Assembly: GCA_002733415.1 (NCBI GenBank)
Contig: NVVR01000010.1
Span: forward strand, 1-64,000
Direction: 5' to 3'
Origin: Kordia sp.
GTDB lineage: Bacteria > Bacteroidota > Bacteroidia > Flavobacteriales > Flavobacteriaceae
Length of the DNA: 64,000 nt
Under the pieces are notes generated by a model, which saw nothing but the letters and a program-made list of their open reading frames with translations, made no database searches and was not told the DNA's origin. Shown piece after piece: positions 17,535 through 27,081 of the stretch (position 1 is its first letter; each line of letters opens with the position of its first letter). Both the position numbers and the translations under genes were made by a program.

Positions 17535-20309
17535 TTAATTAATTTTAATAAGAAAATGATAAACTTCGGATATAACGTTATCTCTCTGATGCATTGAGAT
17601 AAGCACTTTTATATTTTCATTTTTACTTAAATCATGATTCAAACTATATGAAATAAGTTTTGCTTTTTCATTGTATTCTGGATTAGATGGTAAATCTTTT
17701 ATATAATTTATGTACTTTTCTGTAAATTCAGAAAATTTCTCAGTAAATGAATAAATAAGCATGAAGTTTCTTGATAGGCCACTTGTATCGTAATCTATTA
17801 ACAACTTATTTAAATGTGCAATAATTGTTTTATTTCCAGAGTTAAAAGAACCTAGTTTCATTGCTTCGATTATAGCTACTGGCATATGCTTACTATTCCT
17901 AACCATAATATCTAATTCACCACTATGCTTTTTAGCTATACCGCTTCTAGTTTGGTCTGTAATTGTATAACCTTTTGATCTAAGATTATCCGTGAAGTTA
18001 TCAGTTATTAAATCTTCTAAATTAGCAATATTTTTCCTTTCTAAAATCCTAGTTGATATTTCCAAGATATCATAAGTTAAATCTTCTTTAGTAAAACCAA
18101 AATTAGGTTCATACTTTTCATGAGACATATCATATGGCCCAATCAATTTAGAGAGGTTTATATTTTTTAAAAACAATTGACATTGGACTGTTTGTAAATT
18201 TGCTGTTCTAGCTCTTTCAAGATACTCATAATCAAACATGAAGGGGTCGTCTGATTTTATACACTCCTCACAATTGCATTGAATTGTAGTTTCATGATGT
18301 GGGAAATTTAATGTTTGGTTGATAATATCTAATTCTCTTTTAATAATACCTAATAAGGTAGCCTTAAGTTCACCAGATACTTTAATTTTTATAGTTCTTG
18401 AAAATTGATTACTTTCTATAATTCCAATTGAATTATTATGTTTTACGTATAAGCCGTTTTTCCAATAATAGTCTTCATAAATAGAATCTTTTAATCTTAC
18501 AATTAATCTAGAAAGTATTCCAGCTGGCATAAAATCATATTTATAAATTAAACTGATTGGGTCAATAATTTCAATTCCAGATTCTGGAGAACTTGGTTTT
18601 AATAGTTCAGGAACAATAAAAGTTCCTTTCCTAATCTCAAAACAAAGTTCAAATTTCTTCATCAATTCAATAATATAACTCATTTGTTGTGAATCGTATT
18701 CTGTAAGATGTTCCTCTAATATTTCATTATTAAACTCGCCAAAATTTCTTATAATATCATTTAAATCGAGTATTCGATAAACACAATTTGTTGCCCATTC
18801 TGGTTTTAAAAATACAACTGGTTTTAAAATAGGGTTATCAATAAAGTGAAGGAAAACTCCTAAGTCATGAAAGTAATTACTTAAGTGTTTCGATTCTGCC
18901 TTGTTTAATCCATAACTATGGCAAATATCAATGTAGCACTCATATGAAATATAGTTGTCTTTTAATTCTTCTAATTCTTCTCTTATATTACTCCATACTT
19001 CAGGAAGCTTATCTCCAATATGTGGGAGAGTTATTATATTAGCTTTAATACTTTCAATAAGCTGATCGATATTAGTTCCATTTTGAGCACTTACCGCCTT
19101 AAAAGCTTTAATATTAGGGAACTTTTCTTTCAATGATTTTTCGTCAATTTCTTTTATCCTCTCATCTATTTTATTAAGGACAATTATTACTGGAGAAGAA
19201 CTACTTAACATTTGGATAATATTTAACCAATAGTCAAAATTAATTAAACTTTCATCCTTTCTAGCCTCCCAAACAAATAAGTAAATAGACCTTTTTGTTA
19301 GAAAAAATTGATGTGTAGAATGATAAATTTCCTGCCCTCCAAAGTCCCATGCATTTAATCTTATTCTCTGTTTACCTTCTTTCTCTGTTTCACAATTTAA
19401 ATGCCATTTAAATATATCAATCCCCTCAGTAGTTAAAGTATCAGGGTTACTACCATTAATCATTTTATTAATTAAAAAGGTTTTTCCGACTGCTCCTTGT
19501 CCAACAACTAATAGTTTTGCTTCATTTAATCTAACTGATACACCTAAGTGTAGGTAATAGTTTAAAACACCTTTCAAACCTTGATTTGAAATTTCAATAG
19601 GTACATCTCCTATTGGGTTACCATTTAAATTTAATTCTTGAAGTTTACTAAGCTTTGCAAAAGATTTTGGCAATGATATAATATTATTACCTGTTAAATT
19701 TAAATAACGTAACTCTGTAAGCTCACAAATTTCTTCTGGTAATTCAGTTATATTATTAAAACTTAAATCTAATTGTCTAATAGTTTTAAGATTTTTAATT
19801 TCTTCAGGTAAAGTTTCAATTTTATTAGATGATAAATTAAGTGATTTTATTTTTTCAAGAAGTATAGATTTTGGAAATTTACTAATACCGTTATCACTTA
19901 AGTTCACTTCTTTCAATTTATCAAAAGAAGAAAAATCTACTCTAAGGGTGCCTAAATTATTTGATGATAAATCTATTTTCTCTAATGAATCAGAAAGTTT
20001 TTGCAGTCCAATTAAATCTGTAACTCTATTATCTTTAAAATTTAAAACTTTTAGCTTTTTACATAACGTAATTACTTCAGGAAATATAATAAATTTATTA
20101 TTACTTAAATTTAAGTTTTCTAACTGTTCAAAGTTTTCAAAAAAGTCGGGTAATTCAGTAATACTATTATTAAATAAATTTAAAAATTTTAATCTATTGA
20201 AATTACTTAATTCATGCGGTACTTCTTTAAGTCTACCACTCTCTAATCTTAAATCTTTAACTTTATTAGGGTTTTTAGGATTTATTTTCTGTTTAATGTC
20301 TGGCTTCAT
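17535..20309 (-). CDS. LRR-Roc-COR (ROCO) GTPase with C-terminal nuclease-like domain
   Basis: A 924-residue STAND-like protein. Residues about 15-245 are ten or so leucine-rich repeats. The Roc GTPase spans about 258-425: P-loop GQGAVGKT at 270-277, DFGGQ at 322-326, NKID at 389-392. A COR dimerisation region follows (about 435-690), with a CNCEEC cysteine cluster at 678-683. The last 180 residues hold a separate domain with GELDIMVRN (797-805) and VAIIEAMKL (811-819), which resembles the Asp...Glu core of PD-(D/E)XK-like nucleases, although the usual Lys spacing (E-x-K) is replaced by E-A-M-K. No kinase or TM segment is seen. It is flanked by direct repeats A and B and nothing else. A defence or other conflict role is inferred from architecture and setting. 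Confidence 0.85.
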   Translation of the reverse strand: MKPDIKQKINPKNPNKVKDLRLESGRLKEVPHELSNFNRLKFLNLFNNSITELPDFFENFEQLENLNLSNNKFIIFPEVITLCKKLKVLNFKDNRVTDLIGLQKLSDSLEKIDLSSNNLGTLRVDFSSFDKLKEVNLSDNGISKFPKSILLEKIKSLNLSSNKIETLPEEIKNLKTIRQLDLSFNNITELPEEICELTELRYLNLTGNNIISLPKSFAKLSKLQELNLNGNPIGDVPIEISNQGLKGVLNYYLHLGVSVRLNEAKLLVVGQGAVGKTFLINKMINGSNPDTLTTEGIDIFKWHLNCETEKEGKQRIRLNAWDFGGQEIYHSTHQFFLTKRSIYLFVWEARKDESLINFDYWLNIIQMLSSSSPVIIVLNKIDERIKEIDEKSLKEKFPNIKAFKAVSAQNGTNIDQLIESIKANIITLPHIGDKLPEVWSNIREELEELKDNYISYECYIDICHSYGLNKAESKHLSNYFHDLGVFLHFIDNPILKPVVFLKPEWATNCVYRILDLNDIIRNFGEFNNEILEEHLTEYDSQQMSYIIELMKKFELCFEIRKGTFIVPELLKPSSPESGIEIIDPISLIYKYDFMPAGILSRLIVRLKDSIYEDYYWKNGLYVKHNNSIGIIESNQFSRTIKIKVSGELKATLLGIIKRELDIINQTLNFPHHETTIQCNCEECIKSDDPFMFDYEYLERARTANLQTVQCQLFLKNINLSKLIGPYDMSHEKYEPNFGFTKEDLTYDILEISTRILERKNIANLEDLITDNFTDNLRSKGYTITDQTRSGIAKKHSGELDIMVRNSKHMPVAIIEAMKLGSFNSGNKTIIAHLNKLLIDYDTSGLSRNFMLIYSFTEKFSEFTEKYINYIKDLPSNPEYNEKAKLISYSLNHDLSKNENIKVLISMHQRDNVISEVYHFLIKIN

Positions 20310-20379
20310 AAAGATTATTTAATGAGAGAATATATTTATATCAAATATAATATAATTTAGCTATTATATCAATTATCAA

Positions 20380-21383
20380 TCATCCCATTCCACACACATT
20401 ATACTTCCCTCCTACGTCGTCGTATAAAAAGTGTTTCATTAACATTGTCAAAGAAGTTTTTGTTATTTTTTTTGAAGAAAACTATTGATTAGTAAACTTT
20501 GCTTTTACAAAGCAAAGTTACATAACGCGGAACATTATAGTTCAAATGCTATTATGAGTAAAATGGCGAATACGATAGTATTTTACATAATTACAGATAT
20601 CATGTCGTTAGACTTATATCGACAGTAATTATGTAATAGCCATTTTACGACCTACACATTATTAAACATTCGAAAGCTATAATTGTCTATTATGTAAAAT
20701 ATCCCATAGTAATTGTAGTTTCATTACTATCTGTAGTACCTGGGTGTTTATACATCCATGGTTTGTAGCTTTCGTTTAATTTCAATATTCCGTACAATGG
20801 TTCAGTATTTTTAAAATACGTGATTTATGAGAATGTTGCTAACTAGCATTTGCATCTATAATTAGTCATTATGTAAAATTGCCGCTCGCCAAAGGCGCTC
20901 GATTGTTTTATAAAACCTAAATGTTATCACATTTTATTTTACACACAATTTGCCAACACTTCCAGCCACCAAAAAAAAAGCAAAACTTTTTAGGTTGTAT
21001 TTATGGGTAGAATTTGATTGGATATTTACGTTATAAAAAAATAGAATGTTTTCATGTAGTTGTCGCAACAGTATAAAATTTTCCTACAACATCATCCTTG
21101 CTAAAAATTTCTATACACTTGCTATAATCTCGTTACTGTAATATCTTTTAAAAGTTTTTTCTTTATCTTTTGTCTTGAAACAAAAGAAACAAAAATTCAA
21201 GGCTACATATAATTTTGGAAACAATTTACGGTTCATTCCGCTATATTTTAGAAAACCTTTGAACTCCTTTAGTTTATAAATAGCTTAAATTAAAAAGCGA
21301 GAACCCAATTATATTCGGTTCTCGCTCTCTAAAATATGGATGCTCCACTCACCTATTGTTTTTGCCAAAATTCTATGAGGCCG
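20380..21383 (+). repeat. Long intergenic repeat, copy B with head (about 1.0 kb)
   Basis: The most complete copy. The head (20380-20533) starts near CACACACATTATACTTCCCT and carries the stem ACTTTGC-TTTTA-CAAAGCAAAGT, then ATAACGCGGAAC. The body (20534-21383) matches copy A closely from end to end, including the GCCGCTCGCCAAAGGCGCTC block and the terminal AATTCTATGAGGCC. It is in the same orientation as A, so A and B bracket the LRR-Roc-COR gene as direct repeats. The interval from 20322 to 21515 contains nothing else apart from the promoter regions of the flanking genes. Confidence 0.88.
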
Positions 21384-21515
21384 AAATAGATTTTTAAAAT
21401 TAAAACATTCACCTAACAAATAATAAACATCATATTAAAATATAGCTTATCTTTAATTGGATGATCATTGGATATCTCGACTAATTAGTTAAATCAATTA
21501 ACACTTAAGATACAT

Positions 21516-23744
21516 ATGGTAAAAAAAAGTGGTAAACATCATAAATTCGGAACGTTTTTAGGCGTTTATACTCCAAGTATATTGACCATTCTTGGTTTGA
21601 TCATGTATTTGAGGTTTGGTTGGGTTGTTGGAAATGTTGGTTATATAAATACAATCATCATAGTTTTAATGGCCAGTTCTATCACATTCATTACCGGCTT
21701 AAGCGCTTCGGCAATCGCTACCAATATAAAAGTGGGTGTTGGGGGCGAATATTATATGATTTCCAGAAGCCTTGGTCTTGAGCCCGGTGGCGCTATTGGG
21801 ATTCCCTTATACTTATGCCGTACACTAAGTGTTACCTTCTATTGTTATGGTCTTTCAGAGGCTATATTGGTTCTATGGCCGGAAAGTCAAGACCTTTTAT
21901 TTGGATATTCCTTACAAGGACTTACCATTATATTCATTATTTTAGTCACTATCCTATCGGGTAAAAGTGCCAAGCTAGTACTAAAATCACAAATCCCAAT
22001 ATTGATTATTGTAGGGGTTTCAATTCTTGCATTGATTATTGGTGTGCTTACAAAAGACCTCCACGCTCCTACTACGATTGCCTCTTATAGTACAGCGCCG
22101 GAAGGATTTTGGTATGTGTTTGCAGTTTTCTTTCCTGCTGTTACAGGATTTACGGCTGGAATTGGTTTAAGCGGGGATTTAAAAGACCCTCAAAAATCAA
22201 TTCCAAAAGGTACGCTTGCAGCTGTAGTTACGGGAGCAGTAATTTATCTTATTATTCCATTGCTCCTAGCAATTACTGGTGCGCTTACTTTAGAGCAAAT
22301 GGCAGATCCTGATGCAGGGGTTACTACCTGGACGCGATTAGCCGTTTTCGGACCTTGGATTATTTATCCTGCAATATGGGGAGCTGTGATTTCTTCTGCC
22401 TTCGGTAGTATATTGGGAGGGCCAAGAATACTTCAAGCTTTATCGATGGACGGATTGGCTCCAAAGTTCTTATCCAAGCTTTCTTCATCTGGGCAACCTA
22501 CTGTTGCTACCTGGATTAGCGGGGTCATTGCGATAGCTGCTGTTTTTCTTGGTGGATTAAATACAATCGCTCAATATGTTTCAGTACTGTTTTTAACACT
22601 CTATGTGGCTGTTAATGTGAGTGCAGCTGTTGAACAACTTATCAAAGAACCTTCTTATCGTCCAAAAATACACGTACCTTGGTTTGTTTCACTCCTAGGT
22701 GCTATTGCAGCAATGGTGGTAATGTGGTTGATTGATCCATTGGCCTTCGTTTTTGCTTTGGGACTTGAGTCAGTGATTCTATTTTATTTATTTAGTAAAA
22801 AACTGGAGCAGCAATGGGGTGATGCCTCTACTGGAATATGGATGCATATGAGTCGGTATGCGTTACTACGATTGAATACTAAAAAAGTTCATACTAGAAA
22901 TTGGCGTCCCATTATAATTTTATTTGTTCATGAATTAAAAGATCATATGCAATTAGTTAAATTCACTGAAATGCTCGGGCAAAACAGTGGGCTGTTAACG
23001 ATCTCTAAACTTGTCACTTTTGAAGATACTTCTGAATTAGATAGGCGTGATAAGATTGCATTTGAAATGCAAAAAGACCTTGAGGCAGAAGGCTTACAAG
23101 CTTTAACGGAAGTTAATGTGGTAAGCGATTTAAAACATGGTATGTATCAGGTGGCAGTCTCACATGGTACTGCGGGTGTAAAAACCAACACCGTTGTCTT
23201 TGGGTGGTCTAGTAACAAAGAGGGTAAAATACAAGAGTTACAAGTTATTCATGATCTCTCCAAGTCTAGGAAGAATATATTGATGGTCCATTGCAACAAA
23301 CCATTTACCACCAAATTAAATAAGCGAATTGATATTTGGTGGAGAGGAGAAAATAGAAATGGAGACCTAATGCTGCTTCTTTCCTATTTAATACGACTAA
23401 ATAGAAAATGGAAGAAGGCGGTAATCAACATTTTTTCTATTGTTAATTCTGAAGCTGAAAAATATGAGAGGGAACGTCATATACTGTTTTCTATTAAAGA
23501 AGCACGTATTGAAGCTGAAATTCATGTTTTACTTAAAGTAAGTGATGATATACTCGGAACCCTTATAAAGAAAAGTGCCAAAGCTGACCTTGTTTTTACT
23601 GGGTTAGCTCATGGCAATAGTGATTTCAATTCTCGTATAGAAATCATTGAACGTATTGCCAATAACTTGAAAGTAGTTGTTTTTGTACAGAACAACGGAA
23701 TGGAAAGTGAAATTCCGGTTATTTTTGGTTTAACAAAAACTTAA
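21516..23744 (+). CDS. SLC12-like cation-chloride cotransporter / APC-superfamily permease
   Basis: A 742-residue inner-membrane transporter. The first 430 or so residues hold about 12 membrane helices starting FGTFLGVYTPSILTILGLIM, with the SLC12-type sequence MYLRFGWVVGNVG in helix 1 and FFPAVTGFTAGIGLSGDLKD in helix 6. The remaining 300 residues are a soluble cytoplasmic domain, as in eukaryotic and bacterial cation-chloride cotransporters. The transported ion is not known. The gene looks more GC-rich than its neighbours and sits between repeats B and C with a universal stress protein gene, suggesting a transferred osmotic or ion-stress module. Confidence 0.85.
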   Translation: MVKKSGKHHKFGTFLGVYTPSILTILGLIMYLRFGWVVGNVGYINTIIIVLMASSITFITGLSASAIATNIKVGVGGEYYMISRSLGLEPGGAIGIPLYLCRTLSVTFYCYGLSEAILVLWPESQDLLFGYSLQGLTIIFIILVTILSGKSAKLVLKSQIPILIIVGVSILALIIGVLTKDLHAPTTIASYSTAPEGFWYVFAVFFPAVTGFTAGIGLSGDLKDPQKSIPKGTLAAVVTGAVIYLIIPLLLAITGALTLEQMADPDAGVTTWTRLAVFGPWIIYPAIWGAVISSAFGSILGGPRILQALSMDGLAPKFLSKLSSSGQPTVATWISGVIAIAAVFLGGLNTIAQYVSVLFLTLYVAVNVSAAVEQLIKEPSYRPKIHVPWFVSLLGAIAAMVVMWLIDPLAFVFALGLESVILFYLFSKKLEQQWGDASTGIWMHMSRYALLRLNTKKVHTRNWRPIIILFVHELKDHMQLVKFTEMLGQNSGLLTISKLVTFEDTSELDRRDKIAFEMQKDLEAEGLQALTEVNVVSDLKHGMYQVAVSHGTAGVKTNTVVFGWSSNKEGKIQELQVIHDLSKSRKNILMVHCNKPFTTKLNKRIDIWWRGENRNGDLMLLLSYLIRLNRKWKKAVINIFSIVNSEAEKYERERHILFSIKEARIEAEIHVLLKVSDDILGTLIKKSAKADLVFTGLAHGNSDFNSRIEIIERIANNLKVVVFVQNNGMESEIPVIFGLTKT

Positions 23745-23827
23745 GTAAATCTAATTTATTTACAGCTAGTTAAAACTAAGCTAAATCAATAGAGCATAAT
23801 TAATTGATTAAAAACAAGTATATTGTT

Positions 23828-23998
23828 ATGTATACAAAATCGAAATACCCTGCCATAAAAATGATGAGATGGACAAGCCTTAAGCCTATGGGAATGGAAA
23901 ATATATTGGTAGAATTGTCCAGATTACTTGAAAAATTAGAACGTTTCAAGAATTTTCCTAAACCCCACAGCAATCTATCGCATAATTTATTACATTAA
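23828..23998 (+). CDS. Short open frame of unknown significance (56 codons)
   Basis: ATG 23828 to TAA 23998 encodes a basic peptide with a short amphipathic stretch (ENILVELSRLLEKLERF). It lies 84 bases after the transporter gene and 200 bases before the universal stress protein gene. I recognise no family, and the composition is equally compatible with a decayed gene or chance. The rest of 23745-24199 is AT-rich and shows nothing else. Confidence 0.25.
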   Translation: MYTKSKYPAIKMMRWTSLKPMGMENILVELSRLLEKLERFKNFPKPHSNLSHNLLH

Positions 23999-24199
23999 TA
24001 GAATTGTTTGAAAAATCCATGGGCAATAAAATTTTATTTCTTTTTTTTTTGTAACTTATATACTTATTAGATTGTTATATATATAGTTAGCAATAAAATA
24101 ATTGTTGAGGAATGATTATTTTCAATTCAAAACTTATAATTTATGGAGTATATTTATAAAAATCGTTTTCTTGTAAATTAACAAATTATTAAAATCTAT

Positions 24200-25042
24200 A
24201 TGAATTCAATGAAAAAGATACTAATCCCAACTGATTTTTCGGAAAACGCATGGTCTTCATTGATCTATGCGGTTAATATGTTTAGAAAAGTTGAATGTAC
24301 GTTCTTTTTGCTGCATACAATCATTATGAGGGAAAGTTCTATAACCAATTTTTCTAATAACAAGCTTAACACTTCCAAAGAAAAGGCAAATAATGAATTA
24401 ATTAAATTAAAGAAAAATGCTGAAAATATAAAACTTAATCCCAATCATAAATTTGAAATTATATTAAGTTTTTATCACTTAGATGATGCTATAAATTTCA
24501 CTTCAGACAAACATGAAATTGATTTTACAATTATTGGGACAAAAGGTGCTAATAATACCATAGAATCTATTTTAGGAAGTAATACTACCAGGGTGATCAA
24601 AAATATTAAACAAATTCCTACCATAGTTGTACCGAATGAATACCAATTTAAGGGTTTAAATAGAATTGTTATGTTATCTGATTTAAATCATACAATGGAT
24701 GATACATTACTAGTACCTGTAAAGAAACTCTCGGAAGACAATAATTCTAAACTTAGTCTTTTACACCTTTCTAAAACAGAAAAACTAACAGACAATCAAA
24801 CCGAGGAATTAAAATCATTGGAAACTATCCTTTCTAAATATAATTTTAGTTTCCACCAGATTTCAAACTATACCAATAAAGCACAATATGTTAATGAGTT
24901 TATAGAAGAAGTAAGTGCTAATATGTTAGTTCTAATATATTATAGAAATACTGTTTTAGAAAAGTACTTTAAAAAGTCATTAACTACAACTATGTGTCAA
25001 AATCTTAAGACACCCATGTTAATACTCCCCAATAAAAATTAA
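24200..25042 (+). CDS. Universal stress protein, two tandem Usp domains
   Basis: A 280-residue protein with an N-terminal UspA domain (MKKILIPTDFSENAWSSL...) and a second, more degenerate copy from about residue 155 (LNRIVMLSDLNHTM...). The first domain keeps the ATP-binding pattern G-2x-G-9x-G-S (GTKGANNTIESILGS) near 113-127; the second does not obviously keep it. The tandem form is usual in Flavobacteriia. It probably modulates stress physiology in the cytoplasm. The neighbouring ion transporter in the same repeat-bounded segment suggests a common osmotic or ion-stress setting. Confidence 0.9.
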   Translation: MNSMKKILIPTDFSENAWSSLIYAVNMFRKVECTFFLLHTIIMRESSITNFSNNKLNTSKEKANNELIKLKKNAENIKLNPNHKFEIILSFYHLDDAINFTSDKHEIDFTIIGTKGANNTIESILGSNTTRVIKNIKQIPTIVVPNEYQFKGLNRIVMLSDLNHTMDDTLLVPVKKLSEDNNSKLSLLHLSKTEKLTDNQTEELKSLETILSKYNFSFHQISNYTNKAQYVNEFIEEVSANMLVLIYYRNTVLEKYFKKSLTTTMCQNLKTPMLILPNKN

Positions 25043-25092
25043 GCCAGTTAACATTTTAGTTTTTAAATAAGGCCTTCAAGTATATTGCCTAC

Positions 25093-25254
25093 CTACATAC
25101 CAGGCTCAAGTGCTTTTATTTGTTCTACACCATCTTCTAAATTACTAAACGTAGTAAGAACATTAATGTTATGAGTAGTCCTTTCTAATAAATTAGTTAG
25201 CACGTTTCTTGCACTTTGTTCATTGTCTATTAATATTGCCTTAATTTGATTCAT
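25093..25254 (-). pseudogene. Response regulator receiver fragment (LytTR-type), truncated
   Basis: Starting at ATG 25254, about 53 residues match the first half of a receiver domain: MNQIKAILIDNEQSARNVL with the acidic pocket, then LEDGVEQIKALEP. The frame ends two residues later, before the phospho-acceptor Asp block would appear. The rest of the receiver and the output domain are absent. The initial in-frame ATG at 25275 adds seven unsupported residues. It is a decayed remnant between the Usp gene and repeat C. Confidence 0.75.
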
Positions 25255-25338
25255 ATATACAAATATAATAGGCATAGTTACTTATAGTAATTGACTTTGC
25301 GAAAAGCAAATTGGGTTTGTGAGTGTGTAGGTTAACGA

Positions 25339-26254
25339 AACCATTTCACACACATTCCCACTTCTCTCCTATAGTCGCTTCGGGCAAAGAGTATTCCATT
25401 ACATTTTTTAAGAAACATTTGAGTAGAAAAAAATAAGAAACTGTAGTCGTTCAAACTTTGCTTTTGCAAAGCAAAGTTACATAACGCGGAACATTATAGT
25501 TCAAATGTATTATAATAGTTTATTATGGCTGTTTAACCATTTTAAGCTATAATTGTCTATTATGTAAAATATCCCAAGATGTTTTTAGTTTCATTAATAC
25601 CTGTAGTACTTGGGTGTTTATACATTCATGGCTTGTAGCTTTCGTTTAATTTGAATATTCTGTACAATGGTTCAGTATTTTTTAAATAAACGATTTATAA
25701 GAATGTTCACGTTTATCATTTGCATCTATAATTAGTCATTATGTAAAATTGCCGCTCGCCAAAGGCGCTCGATTGTTTTATAAAACCTAAATGCTAATGC
25801 ATTTTATTTTACACACAATTTGCCAACGCTTCCAGCCACCAAAAAAAGCAAAACTTTTTAGCTTATTAATATGGCCAGTATTAATTGGATATTCTCGTTT
25901 AAAAAGTTTTCAAAATGTTTTCGTGTAGTTTCCGCAACAGTATAAAATTTCCCTACCGCATTATCCTTGCTTTAAAATTTCTATACACTTGCTATAATCT
26001 CGTTACTATAATAACCTTCAAAATATTTTCTCATTATCTTTTGTCTTAAAACAAAAGAAACAAAAATTCAAGGCTTCATATACTTTTGGAAACAATTAAC
26101 GGTTCGTTACACTATATTTTAGAAAACCTTTGAATTAACTTAGTTCATTTATAGCTTAAATTAAAAAGCGAGAACTCAAGTACATTTGGTACTCCCTATC
26201 TAAAATATGGTCGCTCCACTCACCTATTGTTTTAACCAAAATTCTATGAGGCCG
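25339..26254 (+). repeat. Long intergenic repeat, copy C with head (internal deletion)
   Basis: The head starts near ACCATTTCACACACATTCCC and includes the stem around CTTTGCTTTTGCAAAGCAAAG and ATAACGCGGAAC. The body starts at 25493 and lacks about 80 bases that in A and B hold the GTAAAATGGC inverted repeat. It then follows A and B to AATTCTATGAGG, ending at about 26254. Same orientation as A and B. Its right end abuts the broken end of an amine oxidase pseudogene. Confidence 0.85.
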
Positions 26255-26262
26255 TTTAAAAG

Positions 26263-27081
26263 AAAATATTTACTGGATAAATAATTCTAGATATTGATGT
26301 CCTTTTCCTATCAATTCTTTAGCAAGAATTTTTCCAGATTCAGATATACCAGCTTAAAAAAAATCTCTCAAGATTGATTTTGCTTTCGTCTTTTCACTTG
26401 GAGTTGAGTTATCATTTTTAAAACTATTTAATGCTTCAACAAGTTCTTGCCTTTTTTCTTTGCTATCAATATCATCATAAAAAAGTTTTAAAACCTCCCG
26501 ATCATTTTCTTTTAACTCATGATAATGTGGGTTTTCAGGAAAGTCTTCTAGTATTTGCCATGCTTCACCAGCACTTACTGTTGATAAAAATGGTGCCTGA
26601 AAACCAACGGTGTCTACCATCATTTTTAAACACTCTTGTGAGTATCCCATCTCTTTTAATAAACCGCCTAATTGCCATTTGTTTAGTGTTACACCATTCC
26701 ATTTAAAGTCAAGGCGAAACTTTTGCCAAAACTCTGGAGTAGGATTTGAAGGCGCTCCATCAACACCATTAGCTTTTAAAATTCGGTTATAAATAACACT
26801 TAAAATGGTACCTGGGTTTTGATTTTGTTCAGCTGGTGCAAGATCATATAACTGTCTCCAAATCGCATACCTCCTTCTTCATCTCTAACCACAGAATCAT
26901 TACCTTTATCTGTCTTTATTTTTATTTAATCAGTATCTAAACGTCCGCCAGTTCTGTTTAAACGTTCTAGAATAGTGACTTTTAATTTTGAATTCTTTTT
27001 AAGAAGACGCCAAGCTGCATACAGTCCAGATACTCCTGCTCCTACAATAATAACATCTGATGTTTTTGCAATGTTTTTCAT
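26263..27081 (-). pseudogene. Flavin amine oxidase fragment with nonsense, frameshift and C-terminal truncation
   Basis: ATG 27081 starts MKNIAKTSDVIIVGAGVSGL, a perfect FAD-binding Rossmann start (GAGVSG), and continues to ERLNRTGGRLDTD. There a TAA stop occurs; the same frame resumes with KTDKGNDSVVRDEEGGMRFG. A frameshift then moves the homology to YDLAPAEQNQNPGTILSVIY and on to the intact-looking stretch at 26354-26650. A second stop follows and the gene ends at the edge of repeat C, so the C-terminal FAD-binding half is missing. The intact amine oxidase at 44103-46241 is a different, longer member of the superfamily. Confidence 0.85.

Noticed and set aside
17535-20309. A LRRK-like kinase
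   Set aside because: No protein-kinase motifs (VAIK, HRD, DFG) are present after COR; the C-terminal domain is of another type.
22109-22312. A 67-codon frame within the transporter gene
   Set aside because: It is a shifted-frame shadow of the SLC12-like coding sequence with a Cys/Tyr-rich composition typical of out-of-frame translation.
16641-26254. The long repeats as insertion sequences
   Set aside because: No open frame encoding a transposase, no short terminal inverted repeats at their ends and no target duplications that I could see. They are better described as non-coding interspersed repeats.
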